NCBI GenBank assembly: GCA_026991395.1
Contig: JALXBP010000149.1
Location: 1 to 33,588, forward strand
DNA length: 33,588 nt
Reading direction: 5' to 3'
Origin: Anaerolineae bacterium
GTDB lineage: Bacteria; Chloroflexota; Anaerolineae; B4-G1; SLSP01
Below are positions 24,965 through 33,347 of the stretch, in pieces. A program made the position numbers and the translations under genes. How positions within the stretch are numbered: the stretch's first letter is position 1; the number at the start of each line of letters is the position of its first letter. Under the pieces are notes generated by a model. The model saw nothing but the letters and a program-made list of their open reading frames with translations, did no database searches and was not told the DNA's origin.

Positions 24965-25524
24965 TCGCCCTGCTCGAAGGTCAAATCGTCGCCAGCGACG
25001 AGGAGAAGGTCATCCTCCTCGTCGGAGGCGTGGGCTTCGCCGTGTACGTCGCCGAACCGACCGCCCTGCCCCGCGGCGAAACGGTCCGCCTCCACACCCA
25101 TCTCTACGTGCGGGAGAACGAACTGACGCTCTACGGCTTCCCCGACGAGGAGAGCCGGGAACTCTTCCGCCTGCTCATCGGCGTCTCGCGCGTCGGGCCG
25201 AAGGTCGCGCTCAGCCTCTTGCGCACCTTCTCGCCGGAGACGATGCGGCGGGCCATCGCCGACAAGCAAAGCGCCCTCCTCACCCGCGCCCCCGGCGTGG
25301 GGAAGCGGATGGCGGAGGCCATCGTCTTCCACCTGCACGACAAGGTCGGCCCCGTCCTTCCCGGCGCGGCAACCCCCACCGACGAGATGGAGGTCATCGA
25401 CGCTCTCACCGCCTTAGGCTTCAGCCTCGTCGAGGCCCAGCGGGCCGTTCAGCGCCTGCCCCGCGACCGGCACCTGCCGCTGGAGGAGAAGATTCGGCTT
25501 GCCCTGGCCGTGCTGGGACGCTGA
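24961..25524 (+). CDS. ruvA: Holliday junction DNA helicase subunit RuvA
   Basis: This 187-residue junction-binding subunit forms the tetramer that holds four-way DNA for the RuvB motor. It has an N-terminal OB-fold (about 1-62, with [13 protein letters not shown]), the helix-hairpin-helix region V-G-P-K-V-A-L and P-G-V-G-K-R-M-A-E, and a C-terminal RuvB-binding domain (about 140-187) starting [10 protein letters not shown]. ruvB is not downstream. A substrate-binding lipoprotein gene begins 3 bases after the stop instead. Confidence 0.96.
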   Translation: MIALLEGQIVASDEEKVILLVGGVGFAVYVAEPTALPRGETVRLHTHLYVRENELTLYGFPDEESRELFRLLIGVSRVGPKVALSLLRTFSPETMRRAIADKQSALLTRAPGVGKRMAEAIVFHLHDKVGPVLPGAATPTDEMEVIDALTALGFSLVEAQRAVQRLPRDRHLPLEEKIRLALAVLGR

Positions 25525-25527
25525 GCG

Positions 25528-26547
25528 ATGCACCGCACGCGCCGCCTGCCCTGGCTCCTCCTCGCCCTCCTCGCACTGACCGCCTGCCTGCCCCCGCCGG
25601 TTCCCCCCGTGCTCAAGATCGGGCTGGTCGCCCCCTTCGAGGGGCGCTACCGGCAGATCGGCTACGATGCCGTCTACGCCGCGCGGCTGGCCGTGCGCGA
25701 GATCAACGACGCGGGCGGCGTCAACGGGTACGCCCTCGCCCTCGTCGCCTTCGACGACGGAGGAACGGCCGACGGTGCAGAAGCGGCGGCCCAAGCCCTG
25801 CTGGTGGACGAGCAGGTCATCGCCGTCATCGGCCACTTCCGGCAGGAAAGCAGTGCCGCGGCAGCGCCCCGATATACCGCCCAGGGCATGCCCTTCCTCG
25901 TCATCGGTGCCCAGGTCGCCCCCGCGCCGACGACGCGCCAGCTTTCGCCGCCGCCCGCCCGCCTGGCTGCGGCGATGATCGCCGTGGCCGGTGGGGACGA
26001 CTGCCTCACCCTCTGGGCGGGAGGGGATTCGCCGCTGCGCCGGGCGCTGGAAGCCTCGCTCGGAGCGGGATCGGCGGCCTGCGCGGAAAGCCGCGTCATC
26101 TCGCTGCTCCCGCCGGTGCGCACGGCCGACCGCCTGCTCGCCGAACCCCGTCCCCTCGTCGGTACGACCCCGCTCCTTTCAGCCGACCTGCCCGCCATCG
26201 CCGGGGAGGCCGCCGAGGATGTGCGCATCGTCACGCCCTACCCGCTCCCCCGGGATGTGGCCGACAGCGAGGGCTGGCGCGAGGCGGTGCTGGCGATGGG
26301 GCCTCACGTCCCCGAACCCGGCCCCTACGCGCTGCCGACCTACGAAGCGGTCCACCTGATCGCCGAGGCCGTCGCCCGCATCGACGGCACGGTTGGCCGC
26401 GAGGGGCTGGCCCAGGCCCTCGCCGCCACCACCCGCGAGGGGAAACTGGGGCGCATCACCTGGGATGCCGACGGCTTTTGGGCCGACGCTCCGCTCTACG
26501 GCTACCGCAGGACAGGGGAGGGCCTGCAGCGGTTCGACTTGCCGTAG
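25528..26547 (+). CDS. orphan ABC-type substrate-binding lipoprotein (Peripla_BP_6/LivK-like)
   Basis: This 339-residue lipoprotein has lipobox L-T-A-C with C20, a short Pro linker, then the periplasmic-binding fold of the branched-chain amino acid receptor type. It opens with L-K-I-G-L-V-A-P-F-E-G and continues with A-V-R-E-I-N-D-A-G-G-V-N-G-Y and V-I-A-V-I-G-H-F-R-Q-E-S-S-A-A-A. The C-terminal part holds P-T-Y-E-A-V-H-L-I-A-E-A-V. The protein is shorter than typical LivK proteins and no permease or ATPase gene is near. It may therefore be a sensor or scavenger part of another system. It sits 3 bases after ruvA, so it is transcribed with the recombination genes. The ligand is unknown. Confidence 0.85.
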   Translation: MHRTRRLPWLLLALLALTACLPPPVPPVLKIGLVAPFEGRYRQIGYDAVYAARLAVREINDAGGVNGYALALVAFDDGGTADGAEAAAQALLVDEQVIAVIGHFRQESSAAAAPRYTAQGMPFLVIGAQVAPAPTTRQLSPPPARLAAAMIAVAGGDDCLTLWAGGDSPLRRALEASLGAGSAACAESRVISLLPPVRTADRLLAEPRPLVGTTPLLSADLPAIAGEAAEDVRIVTPYPLPRDVADSEGWREAVLAMGPHVPEPGPYALPTYEAVHLIAEAVARIDGTVGREGLAQALAATTREGKLGRITWDADGFWADAPLYGYRRTGEGLQRFDLP

Positions 26548-26566
26548 CGCAAGAGTTGATGATAAT
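26539..26566 (+). promoter_or_regulatory. promoter of the NifX-like gene
   Basis: TTGCCG (26539-26544) and GATAAT (26561-26566) are 16 bases apart. The promoter overlaps the end of the substrate-binding gene. The leader of about 115 bases begins with a hairpin (CTGCGG 26575-26580 pairing with CCGCAG 26590-26595) and contains no convincing gene. A 14-codon ORF inside it lacks a ribosome site. Confidence 0.55.
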
Positions 26567-26686
26567 AGTTACATCTGCGGGAGCAGGCTCCGCAGGATTC
26601 CGAACTCACGACAGCACCCCGATGGAGAAGAGCGATAACAGCCGAAGGGGTGATGGCAGTCAATGACGGCATAGCGGGAGGGAAGA

Positions 26687-27076
26687 TTGGATCCGATCGT
26701 TGCGCTGGCTACCGAAGATGGTCTGCACTGGCCGGAAGGCCACTTTGGGGATGCTGCTTTCTACGAGCTCTATCGGCTGGACGAGGGAGGAGCCGTCTAC
26801 GTCGGGCGCGTGGTCAACACCGCGGAAGAGGAAACGACGCACGGCGACCCGCGCAAGGCGCAGCGCATCACCGACCTGCTCAAAGCCCACGGCGTTCACG
26901 CCCTCGTCGCCCCGCGCTTTGGACCGAATATCGCCCGTATTCGCTCCCATTTCGTCCCCGTCGTGATCTCCGCACCAACCTTGCAGGATGCCCTTGCTAC
27001 ATTACCGGCTATCCGTTCGCAGATCGTGGCCGAATGGAAGCGCGCAGGGATGCGCAAAACCGCGATTGTGCGTTAA
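26687..27076 (+). CDS. NifX/NifB-type cofactor-binding-domain protein
   Basis: This 129-residue protein has the fold pattern of the dinitrogenase Fe-Mo cofactor biosynthesis (NifX/NafY/IssA-like) domain: I-V-A-L-A-T-E-D-G, H-F-G at 19-21, N at about 44 before E-E-E-T-T-H-G-D, and R-F-G-P-N-I-A-R-I. Such stand-alone proteins occur in many anaerobes without nitrogenase and may handle iron-sulfur or metal cofactors. No nif gene is near, so nitrogen fixation should not be assumed. The start is TTG 26687, with GGGAGGG 4 bases before it. No ATG fits as well. The S1-domain gene follows after 27 bases, so the two may be co-transcribed. Confidence 0.8.
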   Translation: MDPIVALATEDGLHWPEGHFGDAAFYELYRLDEGGAVYVGRVVNTAEEETTHGDPRKAQRITDLLKAHGVHALVAPRFGPNIARIRSHFVPVVISAPTLQDALATLPAIRSQIVAEWKRAGMRKTAIVR

Positions 27077-27103
27077 AATCCAATAGTTCGTTAGGAGAGT
27101 TTG

Positions 27104-28051
27104 ATGGCCACTTACATTCCTCCGCGTGAACCGCCTTCGGACGCCTACTGGCTGACCGTCCTGGAGGAGGGACCGATCAGCCGCACGGCAACGCCCGGCC
27201 CCTGGGAGTGGGTCGAAAAGCCCGATATTCCCCTGTCGATGTGGGAAAAGGCACGGCAGTTGGCAAAGTCCCGCTGCCCCGTCAAGTTGACCATCAAGGG
27301 CTACAACCGAGGCGGCCTCATCGCCTCGTGGAACGGGATCGAGGCTTTCATCCCCGCCTCGCACCTGCTCGACTATCCCTTCCCCGCCGACCTGGAGCGG
27401 CGGGAGGAAGCCTTCCGCCGCTACGTCGGGCGCGAACTGACGCTCTGCCTGCTGGAGGTCGATCCCGCCCGCCGCCGCCTCCTCCTTTCCGAGCGGGAGG
27501 CCTCGTCCTGCCAGGCCGTGCCGATGGACTGGCCGGACTGGCTCTGCGTGGGGCACATCGTCGAAGGAACCGTCACGAGCGTCCGTCCCTTCGGGGCCTT
27601 CGTGGACATCGGCCCGCTGGAAGGGATGATCCACATCTCGGAGATCTCCTGGCGGCGCGTGCGCGATCCGCTGGACTTTCTCAAGCCCGGCGACAAGGTC
27701 AAGGTCTTGATCATCAACGTCGATACCGAGCACCACCGTGTCGGCCTGAGCATCAAGCGGCTGCACCCCAACCCCTGGGAGACGGTACACGAAGCGCTGC
27801 GCCCCGGCGACGTCGTCGAAGGGACGATCGTCAGCGTGGAGCGATTCGGGCTCTTCATCGAGTTGCACAACGGCTTGGAGGGCCTGCTGCACATCTCCGC
27901 CCTGCGTCAGGAAGGCGACAGCCGCCCTCTGGACGAGGATTATCACGTCGGCGATACCATCCGCGTGCGCATCACCGAGATCGTCCCGCAGGAACACCGC
28001 ATCGCCCTGCTACCGGCCTATTCGCCGACCGACGAGAGCGACGGCGAGTAG
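27104..28051 (+). CDS. S1-like protein with three S1 RNA-binding domains
   Basis: This 315-residue protein has a unique N-terminal region (1-57) followed by three S1 OB-folds at about 58-131, 148-219 and 232-304. The second is the most canonical (G-T-V-T-S-V-R-P-F-G-A-F-V-D-I, then G-M-I-H-I-S-E-I-S). The first is diverged (N-R-G-G-L-I-A-S-W-N-G-I-E-A-F-I-P-A-S-H). Such short S1 homologues replace the six-domain ribosomal protein S1 in several phyla and bind mRNA at the ribosome. A regulatory RNA-binding role is also possible. ATG 27104 is chosen over the adjacent TTG 27101 because AGGAG is 6 bases before the ATG. ftsK starts 3 bases after the stop. Confidence 0.88.
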   Translation: MATYIPPREPPSDAYWLTVLEEGPISRTATPGPWEWVEKPDIPLSMWEKARQLAKSRCPVKLTIKGYNRGGLIASWNGIEAFIPASHLLDYPFPADLERREEAFRRYVGRELTLCLLEVDPARRRLLLSEREASSCQAVPMDWPDWLCVGHIVEGTVTSVRPFGAFVDIGPLEGMIHISEISWRRVRDPLDFLKPGDKVKVLIINVDTEHHRVGLSIKRLHPNPWETVHEALRPGDVVEGTIVSVERFGLFIELHNGLEGLLHISALRQEGDSRPLDEDYHVGDTIRVRITEIVPQEHRIALLPAYSPTDESDGE

Positions 28052-28054
28052 ACG

Positions 28055-30268
28055 ATGGCCGCTACCTCCCGCGCCAAATCGAAGCGCCGCCGGACGACGC
28101 GAAAGAAGTCTCCGGCGATGGCTTCGCGCTGGCAGCGGATAGCCCGCTACCTGTGGGACAACCTGCGCGGCCCCGCGGGGCAGCAACTGGCCTCCGTGGG
28201 GCTCATCCTCCTCGGGCTGCTCCTCGTTTTCACCATCGCCGGCCTGAATTCCGGACTGCTCATCAACGCCCTGGCCCGCCTGCTCGTTTTCCTCTTCGGC
28301 TGGGGCGCTTACATCATCGCCTTCCTCATCATCGCCCTGGGGCTGCTCTGGCTGCGCCACCTCGTCCACCGCCCCATGGCCTGGCGATGGCGTCCCGTCA
28401 TCGGCTGGGAGATGAGCTTCGTCAGCCTGCTCGCCCTCACCCATATGCTCTTCCGCGCACGCGGATGGGCGGCGGTGGAAAGCGGGCGCGTCGGGGGGCT
28501 CATCGGCTGGGCGGTGAGCATCTTCCTCCTCACCTCGCTCGGCCCTCTCACCACGGCGCTGGTGCTGCTCCTCCTGGCGCTGACGGGGCTGGGCCTGGCC
28601 TTCGACCTGACGGGGAACGACCTGCGGGCCTTCTTCCGCCGCCTCCTGGAAAGCCGCCCCTCCCTCTCCGCCTCCTCCGCGCCTGCCGAGGAGGGCGTCC
28701 GGCGGCTGTCGGAAGGGGTCGCGCTCTCTCCCGCCCCGACGCGGACGAAGCCGCGCCGCAGGCGTTCGAACAAGCCCCGCCCCAAGGCCACGACATCCGC
28801 ACGCGAGGGCCTGCCCCCGCTGACCCTGCTCAACGAAGCGCCCTTGGCCTCGCTCTCGGCGGAGGAGATCGAGCGCAAGAAGCGGATCATCGAGGTTACG
28901 CTGGAGCAGTTCGGCCTTCCGGCGACGGTTACCGAGGTGCGCCAGGGGCCGACGGTTACCCAGTTTGGACTGACCCCCGGCTACATCAGCCGAGGGGAGA
29001 GCGAGGGGGAGAGGCGCAAGGTGCGCGTCGGCCAGATCGTGGCCCTGAAGGACGATCTGGCGCTCGCGCTGGCCGCCCGCACGGTGCGGATGGAGGCTCC
29101 CGTCCCCGGACGCGCCGTCGTGGGCATCGAAGTGCCCAATGCGCACAAGGCCCTCGTGACGCTGCGCCACGTGCTGGAAAGCGACGTCTACCGCGCCTGC
29201 GACGCGCCCCTCTGCTTCGCCATCGGTGTGGACGTGGCCGGTTCCGCGGTCGCCGCCGACCTGGCCAAGATGCCCCACCTGCTCGTGGCGGGGACGACGG
29301 GCAGCGGCAAGTCGATCTTCATCAAGGCCATGACCATCAGCCTGGTGATGCGCAACAGCCCGCAGGCGCTCCGGCTGGTCACCATCGACCCGAAGATCGT
29401 GGAACTGAGCCGTCTCAACGGGCTGCCGCACCTCCTCGGCCCGACGGTTACCGACCTGGAGAAGGCGCTGCGCGTGCTCCGCTGGGCGGTGGTGGAGATG
29501 GAGAACCGCTACAAGAAGCTGGCCGCCTTGGCCGCCCGCAACCTGGACGATTACAACCGCCTGGCCGACAAAAAGGGGGAGGCGACGCTGCCGCGGCTGG
29601 TCATCCTCATCGACGAACTGGCCGATATGATGATGCTCTCGCCGGAGGAGACGGAGAAGCTGCTCACCCGTCTGGCGCAGAAGGCCCGCGCCGTCGGCAT
29701 CCACCTCGTCGTCGCCACGCAACGCCCCAGCACCGACGTCGTGACCGGCCTCATCAAGGCCAACTTCCCGGCCCGCATCAGCTTCGCCACGGCCAGCCAG
29801 GTCGATTCCCGCGTCGTGCTCGATATGCCCGGCGCGGAATCCCTGCTGGGACAGGGCGACCTGCTCTACTTGCCGCCGGATGCCGCCCGTCCCCGGCGCA
29901 TCCAAGGCTGCTACATCACCGACGAGGAGATGGAGGCCGTCATCCGCTGGTGGGAAACGCACAACCCCGACGAAGCGGAGCCGGTCTCGCCTCCCTGGGA
30001 GGTCGGCCATGAACCCCAGGCCCGCCCCCAGGCGCTGCGGCTGGAAGGCAACGGCGCGGAGGCGGACTACCTGGAGCGGGCCATCGCCCTGGCGCGGCAG
30101 ATGGGCAGCATCTCGACCTCGGCCATCCAGCGCCGCCTGCGCATCAGCTATCCACGCGCCGCGCGGCTGATGGAGGAGATGGAACGTATGGGTATCGTCG
30201 GGCCGCAGGAAGCCGCCGGACGGACGCGGCGCGTCCTCCTGCCGCCGGAGCCGCCATCGGAGAGCTAA
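28055..30268 (+). CDS. ftsK: DNA translocase FtsK/SpoIIIE
   Basis: This 737-residue membrane-anchored DNA pump clears chromosome ends from the division septum. A basic start is followed by four or five membrane helices (about 42-185) and a short basic linker (about 200-265). The RecA-like motor has Walker A G-T-T-G-S-G-K-S at 413-420 and Walker B with D520-E521 in L-V-I-L-I-D-E-L-A-D. A C-terminal gamma winged helix (about 665-725) should read polar DNA motifs. The linker is short compared with E. coli FtsK and resembles SpoIIIE/SftA-length proteins. It sits between the S1-like gene (3-base gap) and degV (21-base gap), so these three form an operon. The ribosome site is weak, consistent with coupling to the S1 gene. 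Confidence 0.96.
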   Translation: MAATSRAKSKRRRTTRKKSPAMASRWQRIARYLWDNLRGPAGQQLASVGLILLGLLLVFTIAGLNSGLLINALARLLVFLFGWGAYIIAFLIIALGLLWLRHLVHRPMAWRWRPVIGWEMSFVSLLALTHMLFRARGWAAVESGRVGGLIGWAVSIFLLTSLGPLTTALVLLLLALTGLGLAFDLTGNDLRAFFRRLLESRPSLSASSAPAEEGVRRLSEGVALSPAPTRTKPRRRRSNKPRPKATTSAREGLPPLTLLNEAPLASLSAEEIERKKRIIEVTLEQFGLPATVTEVRQGPTVTQFGLTPGYISRGESEGERRKVRVGQIVALKDDLALALAARTVRMEAPVPGRAVVGIEVPNAHKALVTLRHVLESDVYRACDAPLCFAIGVDVAGSAVAADLAKMPHLLVAGTTGSGKSIFIKAMTISLVMRNSPQALRLVTIDPKIVELSRLNGLPHLLGPTVTDLEKALRVLRWAVVEMENRYKKLAALAARNLDDYNRLADKKGEATLPRLVILIDELADMMMLSPEETEKLLTRLAQKARAVGIHLVVATQRPSTDVVTGLIKANFPARISFATASQVDSRVVLDMPGAESLLGQGDLLYLPPDAARPRRIQGCYITDEEMEAVIRWWETHNPDEAEPVSPPWEVGHEPQARPQALRLEGNGAEADYLERAIALARQMGSISTSAIQRRLRISYPRAARLMEEMERMGIVGPQEAAGRTRRVLLPPEPPSES

Positions 30269-30289
30269 ACGCAAGAGGGAGGTCGATCG

Positions 30290-31156
30290 ATGAACAAGCG
30301 CATCGCGTTGATTACGGACAGTACCTGCGATATTCCCGACGAGTTGGCCGCCCGCTACGACATCCGCATCGTGCCGCTCTACATCCACTGGGGGGAGGAG
30401 ACGCTGCGCGACCGCGTGGACATCGACGCCCCGACCTTCTTCCGCCGCCTGGCGACCGCGGAGCAGGTGCCCACCACCTCGCAGCCTTCCCCCCGCGACT
30501 TCCTCGATGCCTTCGAGGCAGCCCGCGCCGAGGGCGCGGAGGAGGCGGTTGTTATCACCATCAGCACGGCGATGAGCGGGACGTACCAATCGGCGCGGCA
30601 GGCCGCCTCGATGATCGAGGATTTTCCCGTCCACATCGTCGATGCCCGTTTCAACTCCTTCGGGCTGGGGTGGCAGGTGCTGGCCGCGGCACGGGCACGC
30701 GAGGCCGGCGGCGACGCCGCGGCGATGATCGCCGCCGCCGACGCCGTGCGCGAGCGGACGGTGCTCCTCGTCCTCCTGGACACGCTGGAGTTCCTGCGGC
30801 GGGGCGGGCGGATCGGCGCGGCGAAGCATTTCATCGGCACGATGCTCCGCCTCAAGCCCCTCATCGCCGTCGTGCCGGAGACGGGGGCGGTCGTGGGGAT
30901 CACGCAAATCCGCACGCGCAAACGCGCCCGCGAAGTCCTCGTGCAGACCTTCAGGGAGCGCATAGCCGAAAAGGGGACGGGCAAGCTCCACCTAGCCGTC
31001 CTGCACACCGGCTGGCCGGAGGCCGCCGAAGCGCTGGAGGCACGGCTGCGCGATGAGCTTTCGCCGGTGGAGGTCGTTACGGGCTGGGGCTCGATGGTTC
31101 TCGGCGTACACACCGGCCCGCGCGCCCTGGAGCTTTGCGGCTACCTCGAGCCGTAG
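30290..31156 (+). CDS. DegV family fatty-acid-binding protein (FakB-like)
   Basis: This 288-residue DegV-family protein binds a fatty acid. In Firmicutes, FakB members present it to the kinase FakA for phosphorylation and entry into phospholipid. Signatures are I-T-D-S-T-C-D-I-P at 8-16, T-T-S-Q-P-S-P at about 62-68, I-S-T-A-M-S-G-T-Y at about 91-99 and L-E-F-L-R-R-G-G-R-I-G near 164-174. No fakA gene is in the window. The ATG has GGGAGGT 5-6 bases upstream. Its stop codon directly abuts the stop of the SDR gene on the other strand, with no base between. Confidence 0.93.
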   Translation: MNKRIALITDSTCDIPDELAARYDIRIVPLYIHWGEETLRDRVDIDAPTFFRRLATAEQVPTTSQPSPRDFLDAFEAARAEGAEEAVVITISTAMSGTYQSARQAASMIEDFPVHIVDARFNSFGLGWQVLAAARAREAGGDAAAMIAAADAVRERTVLLVLLDTLEFLRRGGRIGAAKHFIGTMLRLKPLIAVVPETGAVVGITQIRTRKRAREVLVQTFRERIAEKGTGKLHLAVLHTGWPEAAEALEARLRDELSPVEVVTGWGSMVLGVHTGPRALELCGYLEP

Positions 31157-32062
31157 CTACTTCCGCCGCCCCTGTCGGGCGCGGTGAAAGTAGCGCCCGA
31201 AGGCGTAGAGCCACGTCCGCGGCATGAGCCGCTCGATGGCCACCCACAGCTTGTACTGCCAGCCGGGGATGGAGACGACGCGCCCGATCTGCAGGTCGCG
31301 GAGGGAAGCAGCGACGACCTCCTCGGGCGTGAGCCAGAGGAAGTCGGGGATGCCCTTCGAGGGAACGCCGGAGGCTTTCTGGAACTCGGTGCGCGTGTAG
31401 CCCGGACAGAGCGCCTGCACTCGGAGACCGGCGCTTTCCACCTCCTCGTGCAGTCCCTCGCTGAAGTTGACGAGGAAGGCCTTCACACCGGCATAGGTCG
31501 CGTGCCCGGCGGTCGGCGAGAAGGCGGCCACCGAGGCCACGTTGACGATGGCCCCCTCCCCCGCTTCGAGCATTGCCGGCAGGGCGGCATGGACGAGGCG
31601 CAGCGGCGCGATGACGTGGATGCGCACCATCGCCTCCTGCCGCTCGACATCGGTCTGGAAGAAGAAGCCTCTGGTGCCGAATCCGGCGTTGTTGACGAGG
31701 AAGCGCAGATCGGCGCAGGCGCGAATGCGCTCGGCCACGCGCGTGATCCCCTCCGCGGTGGTCAGATCGGCGGGGAGCACCTCCGCTTCGATGGGGTAGC
31801 GGGCTTCCAGCGTCGAGGCCAGTTCTTGCAGACGGCCCTCGCGCCGCGCCACGAGGATGAGGTCATAGCCACAGGCGGCCAGCGCCCGCGCGTAGGCCGC
31901 GCCGATGCCGCTCGAGGCCCCCGTTACGAGGGCCGTTCCCTTCTCCGCGCCCTCGGCACCGGGGAGGGGCCTCCGGTTCAGATGCCGCCGCATCATCGTT
32001 GCTGCGGCCAGGCCGCCGATGACGGCTCCGACGATCCACCATCTCGATTCGTCTTTCCGCAT
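31157..32062 (-). CDS. membrane-anchored short-chain dehydrogenase/reductase
   Basis: This 301-residue SDR has an N-terminal hydrophobic anchor at about 9-23, then the NAD(P)-binding T-G-A-S-S-G-I-G at 47-54, N-N-A-G at 124-127 and the catalytic S177, Y190 and K194. The arginine pair after the second strand (A-R-R-E-G-R) suggests NADP preference. It is related to the DltE/YqjQ-like SDRs of unknown substrate. The start has AAGGAG 6-8 bases upstream. It lies 21 bases after the receiver-kinase gene and is probably the last gene of that operon. It converges on degV. Confidence 0.92.
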   Translation of the reverse strand: MRKDESRWWIVGAVIGGLAAATMMRRHLNRRPLPGAEGAEKGTALVTGASSGIGAAYARALAACGYDLILVARREGRLQELASTLEARYPIEAEVLPADLTTAEGITRVAERIRACADLRFLVNNAGFGTRGFFFQTDVERQEAMVRIHVIAPLRLVHAALPAMLEAGEGAIVNVASVAAFSPTAGHATYAGVKAFLVNFSEGLHEEVESAGLRVQALCPGYTRTEFQKASGVPSKGIPDFLWLTPEEVVAASLRDLQIGRVVSIPGWQYKLWVAIERLMPRTWLYAFGRYFHRARQGRRK

Positions 32063-32083
32063 TGCAGGCTCCTTCTCCGCCGT

Positions 32084-33334
32084 TCAGACGCGGTCCGTGG
32101 GAAGAGGATTGCCGATCGGCACGAGGATATGGAAGGTGCTGCCGGGGAGTTTTTCCTCATCGTAGCCCTCGCTTTCGGCCCAGAGCGTACCGCCGTGCGC
32201 CTCGATGATCCCTTTCGCAACGGCCAGGCCCAATCCCAGCCCGCCGCCCTTGAAGGCGGTCTTGCTCGATCGATGGAGCGCGACGTCCTCCAGCACGTAG
32301 AAGCGTTCGAAGATGTGGCCCAGCTCGTCGGCGGGGATGCCGACGCCGGTATCCTTGACCCAGAGGTGAACCTCGTCCCCCTCCACCCGGCCGTCGATGG
32401 TGATCGTTCCGCCGTCCGGCGTGTATTTGATGGCGTTGCTGATGATGTTCCACAGCGCCTGGTGCAGCCGCCGCGGATCCCCCTCGATGACGGGGAGCTT
32501 GCGCAGGCCGCCGCCGAGATCGAAGATGAGCTGACGCTGCGGCCCAAAGTTGCGCAGGTTGTGCAGCACCGACTGGATGATGGAGTTGATGAAGACCGGC
32601 TCGTGGGCCAGATCGAGCCGGTTGGCGTCGATGAGGGAGACGTTGAGGATGTCCTGAATCACCTGGCTGAGCCGCTCCACTGCTTCGGAGACGTTCTTCA
32701 GCAGATGGCGCGGGCTTCCTTCCTGATCGACGTCGCCGGGGATGGCCGGATTGGCGAGGAGAATTTGGAGATAGCCGTAGATAACGGTCAGCGGCGTGCG
32801 CAGTTCGTGCCCGGCGAGGATGACGAAATCCGACTTCATCTTCTCGACACGCTGAAGTTCCTCGTTCGCCTTCTCCAATTCCCGCACCTTGTCTTCCAGC
32901 CGTTTGACGAGGCGGCGGTTGTACTCCAGAAGATAGTCCTCCTTGTCTTCCGGGCGGACCTCCTCCTTCTTGCCCACGAGATAGGAGCGCACCTGCTGCG
33001 GGAAGAGATCGACATCGATCGGCTTGGCGATGTAGCCGTTACAACCGGCTACCAGCGCGCGCTCGCGATCACCGGCGAGGGTAGCCGCCGTTACGGCGAC
33101 GATGGGCACATCCTCCAGCCCCTGGATGGTGCGCAGGCGGGTCGTAACCTCATAACCATCCAGGCCGCCGATGTTGATGTCCATCAAGATCAGGTCCGGC
33201 ATCTCGGTGCGGGCGATCTCGATGGCCGAGATGCCGTCCTCGGCAATGACGACATCGAACCCCTCGGCAGCCAAGATGCGCTGAACCAAGCGCTGGCTTT
33301 CGGGCGTATCTTCCACGTACAGGATTTTCGTCAT
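32084..33334 (-). CDS. receiver-first sensor histidine kinase
   Basis: This 416-residue protein begins with a receiver domain (1-120): D52 is the phospho-acceptor, T83 and K104 are the conserved switch residues. A coiled coil at about 130-168 leads to HisKA with H176 in G-H-E-L-R-T-P, then HATPase_c with N-box N-I-I-S-N-A-I-K-Y-T, D-T-G-V-G-I-P and G-L-G-L-G-L. It has no membrane helix. This order suits a relay in which an upstream kinase phosphorylates D52 and changes the activity of this kinase. The longer reading from 33475 is rejected: ATG 33334 has GGGAGGT 5 bases upstream and begins directly with the receiver strand. It follows the partial receiver gene by 13 bases. Confidence 0.94.
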   Translation of the reverse strand: MTKILYVEDTPESQRLVQRILAAEGFDVVIAEDGISAIEIARTEMPDLILMDINIGGLDGYEVTTRLRTIQGLEDVPIVAVTAATLAGDRERALVAGCNGYIAKPIDVDLFPQQVRSYLVGKKEEVRPEDKEDYLLEYNRRLVKRLEDKVRELEKANEELQRVEKMKSDFVILAGHELRTPLTVIYGYLQILLANPAIPGDVDQEGSPRHLLKNVSEAVERLSQVIQDILNVSLIDANRLDLAHEPVFINSIIQSVLHNLRNFGPQRQLIFDLGGGLRKLPVIEGDPRRLHQALWNIISNAIKYTPDGGTITIDGRVEGDEVHLWVKDTGVGIPADELGHIFERFYVLEDVALHRSSKTAFKGGGLGLGLAVAKGIIEAHGGTLWAESEGYDEEKLPGSTFHILVPIGNPLPTDRV

Positions 33335-33347
33335 GCCCCACCTCCCT

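Noticed and set aside
26622-26666. 14-codon ORF in the leader of the NifX-like gene
   Set aside because: There is no ribosome site before its ATG and no repeated-codon pattern suggesting an attenuator peptide.
26687-27076. Evidence of nitrogen fixation
   Set aside because: A lone NifX-type domain is common in organisms without nitrogenase, and no other nif gene is in the window.
28010-30991. 993-codon minus-strand frame opposite ftsK and degV
   Set aside because: It is a shadow of two well-conserved genes with Walker and DegV motifs on the plus strand.
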